A DNA stretch of 64,000 nucleotides from Saprospiraceae bacterium (GTDB taxonomy: Bacteria; Bacteroidota; Bacteroidia; Chitinophagales; Saprospiraceae). Position 1 is the stretch's first letter, and each line of letters starts with the position of its first letter. Made by a program: the position numbers and the translations under genes. The stretch covers positions 1,958,501-2,022,500 of the forward strand of contig JADJYQ010000001.1 in NCBI GenBank assembly GCA_016719615.1. The letters are read 5' to 3'. The notes under the pieces were generated by a model. That model did no database searches, was not told the DNA's origin, and worked only from the letters and a program-made list of their open reading frames with translations. This document shows positions 37,785 through 46,712 of this stretch, in pieces.

Positions 37785-37867
37785 CCCGCTTTCAATAGCC
37801 AACTTGTAATAAAATTTTTTCAAAGCGGGATACGCTGGGGCGATAGGAAAACTCCGTTTTCCAAACG
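37785..37867. repeat. GCGGGATACGCTGGGG hairpin repeat, copy 2
   Basis: CCCGCTTT (37785-37792) with AAAGCGGG (37822-37829), then GGAAAAC with GTTTTCC (37856-37862). Closely matches 23149-23237. It lies between the convergent ends of the FMN enzyme and the protease genes, where it could also terminate transcription. Confidence 0.85.
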
Positions 37868-37895
37868 AAAAGTCAATTGATAAACGAATCCAAGC

Positions 37896-39593
37896 TCAAC
37901 TTCTCGGTGCCACTTTAGTCGGCATCACATCACCCGGGCCTACACCTCCATCCTTTACTTTCTTCTTACCCTTGGTCTTGGAAGCCATTTGCACAGCTTG
38001 ATATACATTGACGATTCCACCGGTTGAACTCAAAGCTGAAAACTTTTCCGTCTTCTTCGTACCCGGATGAATCACATCATAATCTTGTTTTTGAGTGCTT
38101 TTTAAAATGATCTTGCGAACCTGTTTGGCTGTCAGTTCCGGAAAATAGGAACGCAACAAAGCAGCCACACCTGCTACTACCGGACTCGCCATAGATGTGC
38201 CTTGTTCGTGTTTATATTCGTTATTAGGCATCGTGGAGTAGATCTGCACTCCGGGTGCAAAAAGATCCACTTGCTTTTTTCCATAGTTTGAAAATCCAGC
38301 TACGATATCAGGACCCGATTCGAAGCTACTAGCGCCAACTTCCAGCCAATTTGAAACTTTATTGCAGGAGAACAATTTTTTCTTCTTAAAATTTTTGTTA
38401 GGAAAATTATCAAGATCGTCATTATCGGACGCTGCATTTCCGGCAGCATGCACCAGCAATACATCTTTTTCCTCAGCATATTTAATAGCTTCATCAACCA
38501 ATTCTTTTTGCGGTGAATAGCCTTTACCAAAACTCATATTGATTACACTTGCTCCATTATCAACTGCATAACGAATTGCGTTTGCCACATCTTTATCGCG
38601 CTCATCGCCATCAGGTACACAACGGACAGCCATAATGCGCACGTTATCAGCGATACCATCCATTCCCATATCATTATTTCTTTGCGCCGCTACGATTCCG
38701 GCCACATGTGTGCCATGTGATGCATCCGGACCGATCACATCATTATTTCCATAAAACCGCTGTGCAAAATCAGTGTAATTATCTCCAACGATTTTACGAG
38801 GATCATAATCAGGATTAAATGCATATTCCAGTTCTTTAGAATAATGTGCTTTTCCATCAACAAAATCGCTCAAAATGATTTGTTTGAACTCAGCTACATT
38901 TTTAAATACAAGGCCATCTTTTACGACTTCCTTTGCTATGGCCAAACCCATCATGAGTTGAGTCTCTTCACCCGCCCCCAATTTTTCAAGATTCGCTGAA
39001 TTCATTTCCTGATCTCCCAGCGCTACTTCCAATGCATCTAGTGCCATGCTAATAAATTTCTCCGTTTGCAGAATTTGATCAAGATTCTTTTGCGCACTTT
39101 CTCTCCGTTCTTCAACATCTTTTTTCAACTTTGTATATAGTTCATATTCCTTTTTCTGATCACTATTCAATTTTTTAGGATCTGCATTGTCAAATTTATA
39201 ACGCATTTGTGCATAGAGCCTGGTCGTTTCATAAGTATCGTATGCAACGTTGCCATTGGGCCCGCCGATAAAATTCCATCCATGAATATCATCCACATAA
39301 CCATTGGAATCGTCATCCTTATTGTTACCAGGAATTTCCTTCGAATTGGTCCACATTACGGATTTCAGGTCTTCGTGGCGAAAGTCCACACCAGAATCTA
39401 AAATGGCTACAACTAGCGTTTTTGAGCGCTTATCCTTTAACAATTCCAGATACGTTTTTTCGAGACTGATACCGGGAAGTCCGTCTTTTTGTTTATCCTG
39501 CAAATGCCAATTCAAGGGCAATTCCTGTTGTGCAAAAACTTTAATAAAGCCAAGGAAAACCAAGGAAAATAAAATCCCTTTTCTCAACTGCAT
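37896..39593 (-). CDS. Secreted subtilisin-like serine protease (S8)
   Basis: 565 residues. Signal peptide (ILFSLVFLGFIKVFAQQ), then the catalytic domain with Asp66 (VVAILDSGVD), His293 (GPDASHGTHVAGIVA) and Ser467 (GTSMASPVVAGVAALL). The 225-residue stretch between Asp and His is much longer than in subtilisin and contains a charged helical insert (about residues 130-250), seen in several Bacteroidota S8 proteases. No T9SS sorting domain is visible at the C-terminus, so it probably stays in the periplasm or leaves by another route. Confidence 0.92.
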   Translation of the reverse strand: MQLRKGILFSLVFLGFIKVFAQQELPLNWHLQDKQKDGLPGISLEKTYLELLKDKRSKTLVVAILDSGVDFRHEDLKSVMWTNSKEIPGNNKDDDSNGYVDDIHGWNFIGGPNGNVAYDTYETTRLYAQMRYKFDNADPKKLNSDQKKEYELYTKLKKDVEERRESAQKNLDQILQTEKFISMALDALEVALGDQEMNSANLEKLGAGEETQLMMGLAIAKEVVKDGLVFKNVAEFKQIILSDFVDGKAHYSKELEYAFNPDYDPRKIVGDNYTDFAQRFYGNNDVIGPDASHGTHVAGIVAAQRNNDMGMDGIADNVRIMAVRCVPDGDERDKDVANAIRYAVDNGASVINMSFGKGYSPQKELVDEAIKYAEEKDVLLVHAAGNAASDNDDLDNFPNKNFKKKKLFSCNKVSNWLEVGASSFESGPDIVAGFSNYGKKQVDLFAPGVQIYSTMPNNEYKHEQGTSMASPVVAGVAALLRSYFPELTAKQVRKIILKSTQKQDYDVIHPGTKKTEKFSALSSTGGIVNVYQAVQMASKTKGKKKVKDGGVGPGDVMPTKVAPRS

Positions 39594-39677
39594 GTTAATA
39601 GTTTAAATTGTATTGTAATAAATAAAGTATTCTAAATCAAATAATAGCATTCTTTTTTACAGAATCGCAAAATTACC

Positions 39678-39685
39678 TACATTTG
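39678..39685 (+). promoter_or_regulatory. Candidate -7 box upstream of the PorG-like gene
   Basis: TACATTTG, exact TAnnTTTG match, only 5 bp before the ATG at 39691. If real, the transcript would be nearly leaderless, or the start lies further in. Confidence 0.3.
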
Positions 39686-39690
39686 AGGGA

Positions 39691-40533
39691 ATGATTCTAA
39701 AAATCAAACAAGGCCTCTTCTTTCTTTGCTTGTTTCTCTCACAGCACCTAGCAATAACACAGCAATTGGATTTGGGTTTATATTTAGGAGCAGCCAATTA
39801 CAATGGCGATCTCAGTGAAAACCTCAGTAGCTCCCTCAACCAAAACCATCCGATGGTAAACGTTCAAGTCCGTTTAGATGTTGATCCGGTTTTTAGTTTA
39901 AAATTGCAAGGCAGTCAATTGACGATTAGCGGTGATGATGCCCTTGCAACAAACCCTCAATTTTTGAAGCGAAATTTGAATTTCAAGACTCGCATATATG
40001 AACTGGCTTTAATTGGCCAAATGCAAATTCTAAATCTTTTTCGGATGGAGCCTATGCGCTTCAGCCCATATTTACAAATGGGTTTCGCTTATGTAAACTT
40101 TCATCCAACTGGAATATACAATGGGAGCCTTGTAGACTTACAAGCACTTGGAACCGAAGGCCAGGGAATGCCGGGTTACCCCGACAAATACAGTCTCCAT
40201 ACTACAGCATATGTTTTTGGCGCAGGTCTTCGGTACCACCTCACTTCGAATTTAAGTTTAGGCCTGGAACTCAATTTAAGGTTGAGCAATACCGACTACC
40301 TCGATGACGCTTCAGGAAATTATGTAGCCTATCAAGAGTTGTTGCGTTTTAAAGGTCGGACTGCTGCTGATCTTGGAAATAAAATCAATGCGCGCACCGG
40401 TCAACAGAGGGCAAATCCCAAATCAAACGACGGATACCAAACGCTTGGCCTTGGACTACATTATCATTTTGGAAAAAACCCATTGTTTAAAAATAGTTTG
40501 TTCAAAAATCCCGTTCGATGTCCATCGTTCTGA
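39691..40533 (+). CDS. PorG/DUF6089-like outer-membrane beta-barrel protein
   Basis: 280 residues. Signal peptide (GLFFLCLFLSQHLAITQQ), then alternating beta strands of a small barrel: DLGLYLGAANYNGDLSE, YELALIGQMQIL, FSPYLQMGFAYVNFHPTG, TAYVFGAGLRYHLTSNLSLGLELN, YQTLGLGLHYHFG. The LYLGAANYNGDL opening and the conserved strands resemble the DUF6089 family that includes the T9SS component PorG; I rate this as likely, not certain. recQ begins at the very next base. Confidence 0.7.
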   Translation: MILKIKQGLFFLCLFLSQHLAITQQLDLGLYLGAANYNGDLSENLSSSLNQNHPMVNVQVRLDVDPVFSLKLQGSQLTISGDDALATNPQFLKRNLNFKTRIYELALIGQMQILNLFRMEPMRFSPYLQMGFAYVNFHPTGIYNGSLVDLQALGTEGQGMPGYPDKYSLHTTAYVFGAGLRYHLTSNLSLGLELNLRLSNTDYLDDASGNYVAYQELLRFKGRTAADLGNKINARTGQQRANPKSNDGYQTLGLGLHYHFGKNPLFKNSLFKNPVRCPSF

Positions 40534-42459
40534 ATGGAAAAGCTTATCACAGATCCGCACGAAATACTCCGTAAATATTGGGGCTACGATAATTTCCGGC
40601 CCCAGCAACTAGACATTATACAATCTGTACTGTCGGGAAAAGATACCATAGCGCTCTTGCCAACTGGCGGGGGAAAGTCCTTATGTTATCAGGTTCCAGC
40701 TTTATGTTTGCCGGGAGTATGCATAGTGGTTTCGCCCTTAATTGCATTGATGCAAGATCAGGTGAGAAGACTTAAAGACCTTGGCATTGAAGCCTCAGCT
40801 TTATATTCAGGGATGCATGCCAAAGAAATTCAAAATGTAATTTCAAATGCGCTCTACGGAAAATTAAAACTATTGTATCTGGCTCCCGAACGATTGGCTG
40901 GAAGCAAAATGAAGGAAGTCATTCAGGCCATGAACATTAGTTTTTTTGCTATTGATGAAGCCCATTGCATTGCACAATGGGGCCATGATTTCAGACCTTC
41001 TTATTTGAGCATCGCAGATTATCGCGAAGATTTAAAAATCCCCTTTCTGGCCTTAACGGCTACGGCTACCACACACACGCGTGAAGAGATCCAAACGCAT
41101 TTAAAAATGCAGGAACCGAATTGGTTTGAAATGAGTTTTCGCAGAAAAAATCTTTCCATCGTCATTCGCGAGGAAGAACAAAAGCGCGATTTTATGCGTC
41201 AGCTCCTGCAAAAAATAAAAGGAACGGCATTGGTATATGTTCGCAACCGGAAGGCCACGGTAGAAATGAGCGCATTTTTGCAACGTTATCAAATTGCTGC
41301 AAACTTTTACCATGCCGGACTCGATCCACTCGTGCGTGCCGAACGACAAGAACGCTGGCTCCAAAATATCGACAGAGTGATGGTCTCCACTAATGCTTTT
41401 GGTATGGGCATCGATAAACCAGATGTACGTCTGGTACATCACCTTGATCTACCACCGGGTATTGAAGAGTATTTTCAGGAAATTGGTCGCGCAGGTAGAG
41501 ATCAAAAACATGCCTACGCAGTTTTGTCCTATTTTAAAGGTGACCTGGAGAAATTAAAACAGGATTGGGAAATGCAATTTCCTTCGGTAGAAGAATTGAA
41601 AGAAATGTATAAATCATTAGCCGTCTATTTAGATGTGGCCGCAGGAAGCATGATGCTCGAAAGCAAAGAATTTGATCTTCAAAGATTCGCAAAACAATTT
41701 AATTTTAAAACCGACAAATTGCTGCATGGATTGCGCATCCTCGAACAAACGGGTAAACTCTTGCTGACGGATGCCATTTTCAGGCCTTCCAAACTTCAGG
41801 TGATAGGATCAGAATCTGATTTAAGAATAGCCATGCAGAGCCATGAAAAAGCCGAACGACTTCTCAAAGCATTATTGCGATCCTATGAAGGAATTCATTC
41901 TGTTCCGGTTTCCATTTCCGAAAAACAATTGGCTAACATATGTAAGTTAAGTATTGAAGAAATCATTTTCCTGTTCCATAAATTTCAAGCAGAAGGACTC
42001 ATCCAATACCATGAAGCCAGATCCAAGCCACAGATTATGTTTGCCGGAGAACGTTTGGATAGTAAGTATTTTCAGATCGACAAGAAATGGTATGAAAAAA
42101 GAAAAGCCATTCTAAAGCAACGTTTTGAATCGATGATCAATTTCGTCTTACATAAAGCTTGTAGGCAGGTCTATATATCAAAATATTTCGGTCAAAATGA
42201 CGATGAACCCTGCGGCATTTGTGATTTTTGTATGGAAGCCAAACAACATGAGCCGGATTCAAAAACTTTGGAAACTTGGAAAAACACCATTTGCACCCAC
42301 ATCCAAAGTAAGCAACAAATCAGTATTCGCGAGATATTATATTTATTCCCGCTGAACAAACGAAAATACGTCGAGGCCCTTTTGGAAAAAATGATTGCGC
42401 AGGAAGAAATCATCCGAAATTGGGATTTGCTCACGCTTAAAAAGCTTACCAAAAAATGA
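40534..42459 (+). CDS. recQ: ATP-dependent DNA helicase RecQ
   Basis: 3'-5' DNA helicase for recombination and repair. 641 residues: YWGYDNFRPQQLDII (Q-motif region), Walker A LLPTGGGKSLCYQ, box II AIDEAHCIAQWGHDFRP, box V MVSTNAFGMGIDKPDVR, box VI QEIGRAGRD. The RecQ zinc-binding module (CRQVYISKYFG and CGICDFC) follows, then a winged-helix part. An HRDC domain is not recognisable; the C-terminal about 80 residues are unusual. Its ATG abuts the stop of the PorG-like gene, and its end overlaps the next gene by 4 bp. Confidence 0.94.
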   Translation: MEKLITDPHEILRKYWGYDNFRPQQLDIIQSVLSGKDTIALLPTGGGKSLCYQVPALCLPGVCIVVSPLIALMQDQVRRLKDLGIEASALYSGMHAKEIQNVISNALYGKLKLLYLAPERLAGSKMKEVIQAMNISFFAIDEAHCIAQWGHDFRPSYLSIADYREDLKIPFLALTATATTHTREEIQTHLKMQEPNWFEMSFRRKNLSIVIREEEQKRDFMRQLLQKIKGTALVYVRNRKATVEMSAFLQRYQIAANFYHAGLDPLVRAERQERWLQNIDRVMVSTNAFGMGIDKPDVRLVHHLDLPPGIEEYFQEIGRAGRDQKHAYAVLSYFKGDLEKLKQDWEMQFPSVEELKEMYKSLAVYLDVAAGSMMLESKEFDLQRFAKQFNFKTDKLLHGLRILEQTGKLLLTDAIFRPSKLQVIGSESDLRIAMQSHEKAERLLKALLRSYEGIHSVPVSISEKQLANICKLSIEEIIFLFHKFQAEGLIQYHEARSKPQIMFAGERLDSKYFQIDKKWYEKRKAILKQRFESMINFVLHKACRQVYISKYFGQNDDEPCGICDFCMEAKQHEPDSKTLETWKNTICTHIQSKQQISIREILYLFPLNKRKYVEALLEKMIAQEEIIRNWDLLTLKKLTKK

Positions 42460-43541
42460 AGATCACCATAGCAGCCACCAGCGATATTCATTATGACCAA
42501 CGCGTTCAAAAGATTGCAGGTTCTTTAAGCAAAGCCTCTCATACAGTACTTGTCATCGGAAGAAATAAAAAGAAAAGGAACGAAAATGTTTATCCATTTC
42601 GATTGAATTTACTCCCTTGCTTTTTTCAAAAATCATTTTTCTTTTATGCAGAATATAATCTGCGCTTGTTTTGGAAACTGCTCTTCACTAAAATGGATGT
42701 CATTTGTGCTTGTGATCTGGACACACTGTTGGCTTGTACTTTAACGGCTAAAATAAAAGGTTCAAAACTGGTATTTGATGCCCATGAGTATTTTGAAAAC
42801 AGTATTGAAATTAAGGATAAGCCTATTATTCGTTATGCTTGGCAAACTATTGCTAAAATATGTTTACCCCGGGTGGACCTTTGTTATACCGTATCCCAAT
42901 CGCTGGCAAATATATTAACTCAGAAATACGGAAAAACATTTCATCTCATTAGAAATGTTCCACTTTCGAATCCCCGCATCGAAGAATTAAAAATACCGGA
43001 TCGAAAAATACTTTGGTATCAGGGAGCTGTAAATGAAGGACGTGGACTGGAATTGCTTATAGATTGCATTGCGATGCTTCCGGATTACACACTTGAAATT
43101 GCAGGTGATGGTGACGTTTTAGAATATTTAAAACAACGCGTTGCTGATTTAAATCTTCAGCAGAGAATCCTTTTTCATGGTAGATTAAATTATGATGAAA
43201 TGTTTCGTCGCGCCTCAAATGCCTGGATCGGGTTTGATCTATTAGACTCCAAAAGCGATAATTATTTTTATTCTTTGAGCAACAAGACCTTCGATTATAT
43301 GAAAGCGGGGCTGCCCATCGTACAAATGAATTTTCCTGAGTACGCCAACATCCATAATAATCATCAAATTGGTGTTTTGATAAATCATCTCTCCAAAGAG
43401 CAACTGCTTCTAGCCATAAAAAAATTGGAAACTTTATCTTTACAAACCTCCTGCAGACAAGCTTGTATAAAAGCTTCCGGAGAATTTACTTGGGAAAAGG
43501 AAGAAGAAAAAATGTTAGAGTTGTATAATATAAAAGCTTAA
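42456..43541 (+). CDS. Family 4-type (GT-B) glycosyltransferase
   Basis: 361 residues. The N-terminal Rossmann half begins ITIAATSDIHYDQRVQKIA, the C-terminal half has GAVNEGRGLELLIDCIAMLP and the nucleotide-sugar site region NKTFDYMKAGLPIV, as in GT4 enzymes. It would transfer a sugar to a lipid or polysaccharide acceptor at the inner membrane; donor and acceptor are not predictable. The start overlaps recQ by the ATGA tetranucleotide, so expression is coupled, although no functional link is known. Confidence 0.85.
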   Translation: MKITIAATSDIHYDQRVQKIAGSLSKASHTVLVIGRNKKKRNENVYPFRLNLLPCFFQKSFFFYAEYNLRLFWKLLFTKMDVICACDLDTLLACTLTAKIKGSKLVFDAHEYFENSIEIKDKPIIRYAWQTIAKICLPRVDLCYTVSQSLANILTQKYGKTFHLIRNVPLSNPRIEELKIPDRKILWYQGAVNEGRGLELLIDCIAMLPDYTLEIAGDGDVLEYLKQRVADLNLQQRILFHGRLNYDEMFRRASNAWIGFDLLDSKSDNYFYSLSNKTFDYMKAGLPIVQMNFPEYANIHNNHQIGVLINHLSKEQLLLAIKKLETLSLQTSCRQACIKASGEFTWEKEEEKMLELYNIKA

Positions 43542-43751
43542 CTTTCAAAAGGATTGTCCATATGAAAAGCTATATACATGAACAAATTTTCCACTTCAAA
43601 AAACTTCGCAAACCCGGGCTGTGATAGTTGAGTTGTTTTGAAGGACAAATTCAGTTTCCTTACATCAATTGCATTGTTAAAAGAAAAAATTGATCGGAAC
43701 TTGAATTCCACTTATAAAAACACATGAGTCTTTTCTTGAATATAATTAACT

Positions 43752-44609
43752 TTGCCGTTCAAACTACCATCACCCTTGACCAGTACCAACAGAAGTTTTT
43801 TCTTACATGTCCTTAACTATGCCTGGGTTTTATTTCTCATTGGATTTTCGATGCTGATTTGGTTTCATGGTTTTGGTCTGGAGAAAAAATGGCTACAACA
43901 AGCTGTAATTGCGCTAGAATTAGAGCAAAACCTACCTCTGGACCAGCAAACTCAAATTCTCGAATGGTTAAGAGCTCAAAAAGAAATACAAGTCGGTTCT
44001 ATTCAGAGAATTGATGAAAAAGAACTATTGGAATTACTGCCTAATGATCTGGGTAGCGATAGTGCCAGAAAAGTCGCGATAGAAATGCTGCCCGTCATTT
44101 TGCTTTTTAAAATGACACCGGAAGGCTATAAAAACAAAGCATTCGAAGGTTTTCAGCATAAATTAAACAATTTAAACGGTGTCCACTCTTTAAATTACCA
44201 GAACGAATTAACTACCGATATCAGCAAAAGCATTTCAAGATTACAAAGGGTCTCTATGTTTATTACTCTTTTATTTGTCGCGATTGGATTTTTAATAAGC
44301 GATTACCTTGCCCAGGTATTTGTCGATTCAAGGAGTGCAGTCATTCACCAATGGAATCTGCTAGGGGCTCCGGAAACAAAGATCCTCAAAAACTACCTGA
44401 ACAGATCTCTATCCCTCGGATTAGCGAGTTCCCTGTTTAGCGTCTGTATGTTAGGCATCGTTTTGTTTATGCTTCATTACCTAGTGCCATGGATATATGA
44501 ATGGATCGAAACAATAAAATTCTTCTGGGTTATGTTTATTTTACTGATCTTGGGGCCATCTTTGCAGTATCTAATGGTAAAACGCAAGATTCAGACTTTA
44601 ATCAGATAA
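43752..44609 (+). CDS. ftsX: Cell-division ABC permease FtsX
   Basis: 285 residues; topology of FtsX: one N-terminal helix (YAWVLFLIGFSMLIWF), a periplasmic domain of about 130 residues, then three C-terminal helices (VSMFITLLFVAIGFLIS, SLGLASSLFSVCMLGIVLFML, FFWVMFILLILGPSLQYL). FtsEX activates septal peptidoglycan hydrolases. The only upstream start in frame is a TTG at 43752; no ATG is available before the first helix. A TAACTTTG box overlaps that TTG. ftsE is not adjacent. Next gene is DUF3098 after 3 bp. Confidence 0.85.
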   Translation: MPFKLPSPLTSTNRSFFLHVLNYAWVLFLIGFSMLIWFHGFGLEKKWLQQAVIALELEQNLPLDQQTQILEWLRAQKEIQVGSIQRIDEKELLELLPNDLGSDSARKVAIEMLPVILLFKMTPEGYKNKAFEGFQHKLNNLNGVHSLNYQNELTTDISKSISRLQRVSMFITLLFVAIGFLISDYLAQVFVDSRSAVIHQWNLLGAPETKILKNYLNRSLSLGLASSLFSVCMLGIVLFMLHYLVPWIYEWIETIKFFWVMFILLILGPSLQYLMVKRKIQTLIR

Positions 44610-44612
44610 AAA

Positions 44613-44927
44613 ATGGGAGAATCAAAATCTAAAAAAGCAAACGTAAAAGCACCGGCTCCGGTTACATCGAAAACTACGGAAACCAATACACTAAAAAACA
44701 GAGTTCAACATGCCATGACTTACGGCAAAGCTCAATTCAAATGGATGTTAATAGGTGTCGGGTTCATAGTTCTCGGATTATTGCTGATGTTGGGTGGATC
44801 CATGCCAAGTCCGGAAGTTTGGGATGAAAGCCTGATCTACAGTCCGATACGTCTCACCGTAGCTCCTATGCTCATCATTATTGGGCTTGGGTTTCAGGTC
44901 TATGCAATTTTTAAAGTAGAAGACTAA
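44613..44927 (+). CDS. DUF3098 membrane protein
   Basis: 104 residues: a charged N-terminal tail, then two helices (WMLIGVGFIVLGLLLMLGGS and LTVAPMLIIIGLGFQVYAIF) joined by a short loop with YSPIRLTVAP. This is the DUF3098 pattern found beside ftsX in Bacteroidota. Function unknown; a role in division or envelope maintenance is inferred from position alone. Confidence 0.85.
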   Translation: MGESKSKKANVKAPAPVTSKTTETNTLKNRVQHAMTYGKAQFKWMLIGVGFIVLGLLLMLGGSMPSPEVWDESLIYSPIRLTVAPMLIIIGLGFQVYAIFKVED

Positions 44928-44998
44928 TCCCCTATTTCGCATTGCAAACTTGTAGAGAAATAGCCAGTATTCAATTGGCTTGATGCTTAGCTTCATTC

Positions 44999-45736
44999 AT
45001 GGATTCACCTTCAAACCCATTCTATCTATCCAGCTCCAATGAACTCCCGGATTTTTGGGCGGGCAATTTCTTATTGGTAGATAAGCCTTATGGTTTGAGT
45101 TCGTTTAAGATCGTTCATGAAATCAGGAAGGCCATCACCAGTCGAAGCAATCGAAAATTAAAAATAGGTCATGCCGGAACACTGGATCCCCTGGCCTCCG
45201 GCCTACTCATTCTGGCAACGGGTAAGCGAACATCAGAACTCAGCCTTTTCCAGGATCTCGAAAAAACCTATGAAGGGCGGTTGCGACTTGGATTCACCAG
45301 GGCCAGCTATGATATGGAATCCGAAATATCAGGATCATATGTAGTTCCTGAAAAATCAGATGCACAAATTGAATTCATTCGTAACTCACTGACCGGTTTA
45401 ATTAAAATTCCACCCCCACTACACTCAGCCGTTAAACTTGGGGGAAAAAGAGCTTACAAACTGGCCCGAGCCGGATCAGATGTACAATTAGAACCCAAAG
45501 AGATGCTCATCAAAGAATTTGCTTTAGACATTAGCCATTATCCGGAAATTCTCTTCAAAGTCGTCTGCAGTAAAGGAACTTATATCAGATCCTTGGCTCA
45601 CGAATTTGGACATAGAATGGGCTGTGGGGCATATCTCTCTGCATTAAGCCGAACTGCAATTGGTACTTATACGATCGCCCAGTCCTGGAATTTCAAAGTT
45701 CTGCTTCATCGACTCTACGAAAGCAACCAACGATAA
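44999..45736 (+). CDS. truB: tRNA pseudouridine(55) synthase TruB
   Basis: Makes pseudouridine 55 in the T-loop of tRNAs. 245 residues: FLLVDKPYGLSSFKIV, catalytic motif IGHAGTLDPLASGLL, YEGRLRLGFTRASYD, and CSKGTYIRSLAHEFG near the C-terminus. Short form without a PUA domain, as usual in Bacteroidota. It lies 71 bp after DUF3098 and 46 bp before gldA, in a same-strand run. Confidence 0.95.
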   Translation: MDSPSNPFYLSSSNELPDFWAGNFLLVDKPYGLSSFKIVHEIRKAITSRSNRKLKIGHAGTLDPLASGLLILATGKRTSELSLFQDLEKTYEGRLRLGFTRASYDMESEISGSYVVPEKSDAQIEFIRNSLTGLIKIPPPLHSAVKLGGKRAYKLARAGSDVQLEPKEMLIKEFALDISHYPEILFKVVCSKGTYIRSLAHEFGHRMGCGAYLSALSRTAIGTYTIAQSWNFKVLLHRLYESNQR

Positions 45737-45752
45737 TTGAAATCAAACGTTA

Positions 45753-45760
45753 TAACTTTG
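45753..45760 (+). promoter_or_regulatory. Candidate -7 box upstream of gldA
   Basis: TAACTTTG, exact TAnnTTTG match, 22 bp before the gldA start; a TTG lies 13 bp upstream, shorter than usual spacing. It suggests the gld genes have their own promoter. Confidence 0.45.
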
Positions 45761-45782
45761 CAGCAAAATTTGAAAATTATAA

Positions 45783-46712
45783 ATGTCGGTTGAAGTAAAG
45801 GCTCTGTCCAAAAGATTCGGTAAACAAACAGCCGTCGATCAAATTTCCTTTAAAACAGAAAAAGGTAAAATTTTAGGCTTCTTGGGCCCCAATGGTGCCG
45901 GCAAAACTACAACCATGAAAATGATCTGTGGTTTTCTTCCAGCCACTTCAGGTCAAATTTTGGTTTGTGGAAGCGATATTTTAGAAAATCCAGTTCACAC
46001 AAAAGCTAAGATCGGGTATTTACCAGAAAACAATCCGCTCTATAAAGACATGTATGTAAGAGAGTTTTTAATGTTTTTTGGAAATCTCTGCAAACTTAAA
46101 AATCTAAAAAGCCGCCTGGACGATCTCATAAGTATGACCGGACTTGAAAAAGAATACAAAAAACAGATTTCTTCTTTGTCAAAAGGATACCGACAACGAG
46201 TTGGGCTGTGTCAGGCACTCATTCACGATCCGGAGGTACTCATTCTCGATGAACCCACCAGTGGGCTCGATCCAAATCAGCTTGTTGATATCCGACAACT
46301 CATCATGAATATTGGGAAAGAAAAAACCCTGATCTTCTCCAGTCATATCATGCAGGAAGTACAGGCTTTATGCGATCGGGTGTTGATCTTGAATCAGGGA
46401 AAAATAGTCGCTGACGAACCGATTCAAAGTTTACTGACAAGAACCAATAGTGCAAGAATCATATATCTCGAATTTGCAAACGAAATTTCTATACATGCAT
46501 TGAATAACATCGCATTTATCGAAAAAACTGAAAATTTAGGGAATGGAAAATTCAAAGTTTGGTGCACAAAAGATGGCGATCCTCGTGAAGATTTATTCAA
46601 ACTGGCCATGAGCAATCAATGGACCATACGTGAAATGAGAGAAGAAAAATCGAGTATCGAAGACGTATTTAACTTACTCACCAAATCTTCAGGCGATGTG
46701 GGATCTGTTTAA
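45783..46712 (+). CDS. gldA: Gliding-motility ABC transporter ATP-binding protein GldA
   Basis: 309 residues, ABC ATPase: Walker A GFLGPNGAGKTTTMKM, Q-loop GYLPENNPLY, signature SSLSKGYRQRVGL, Walker B VLILDEPTSGLDPNQ and the His switch FSSHIMQE, followed by a C-terminal extension of about 80 residues typical of GldA. With GldF and GldG it forms an ABC transporter needed for gliding in Flavobacterium; many non-gliding relatives keep it. Overlaps gldF by 17 bp. Confidence 0.9.
   Translation: MSVEVKALSKRFGKQTAVDQISFKTEKGKILGFLGPNGAGKTTTMKMICGFLPATSGQILVCGSDILENPVHTKAKIGYLPENNPLYKDMYVREFLMFFGNLCKLKNLKSRLDDLISMTGLEKEYKKQISSLSKGYRQRVGLCQALIHDPEVLILDEPTSGLDPNQLVDIRQLIMNIGKEKTLIFSSHIMQEVQALCDRVLILNQGKIVADEPIQSLLTRTNSARIIYLEFANEISIHALNNIAFIEKTENLGNGKFKVWCTKDGDPREDLFKLAMSNQWTIREMREEKSSIEDVFNLLTKSSGDVGSV

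Noticed and set aside
43747..43754. TAACTTTG box as a firm promoter for ftsX
   Set aside because: It overlaps the only available start codon (TTG at 43752), so either the box or the start is wrong; evidence is not enough to annotate it.
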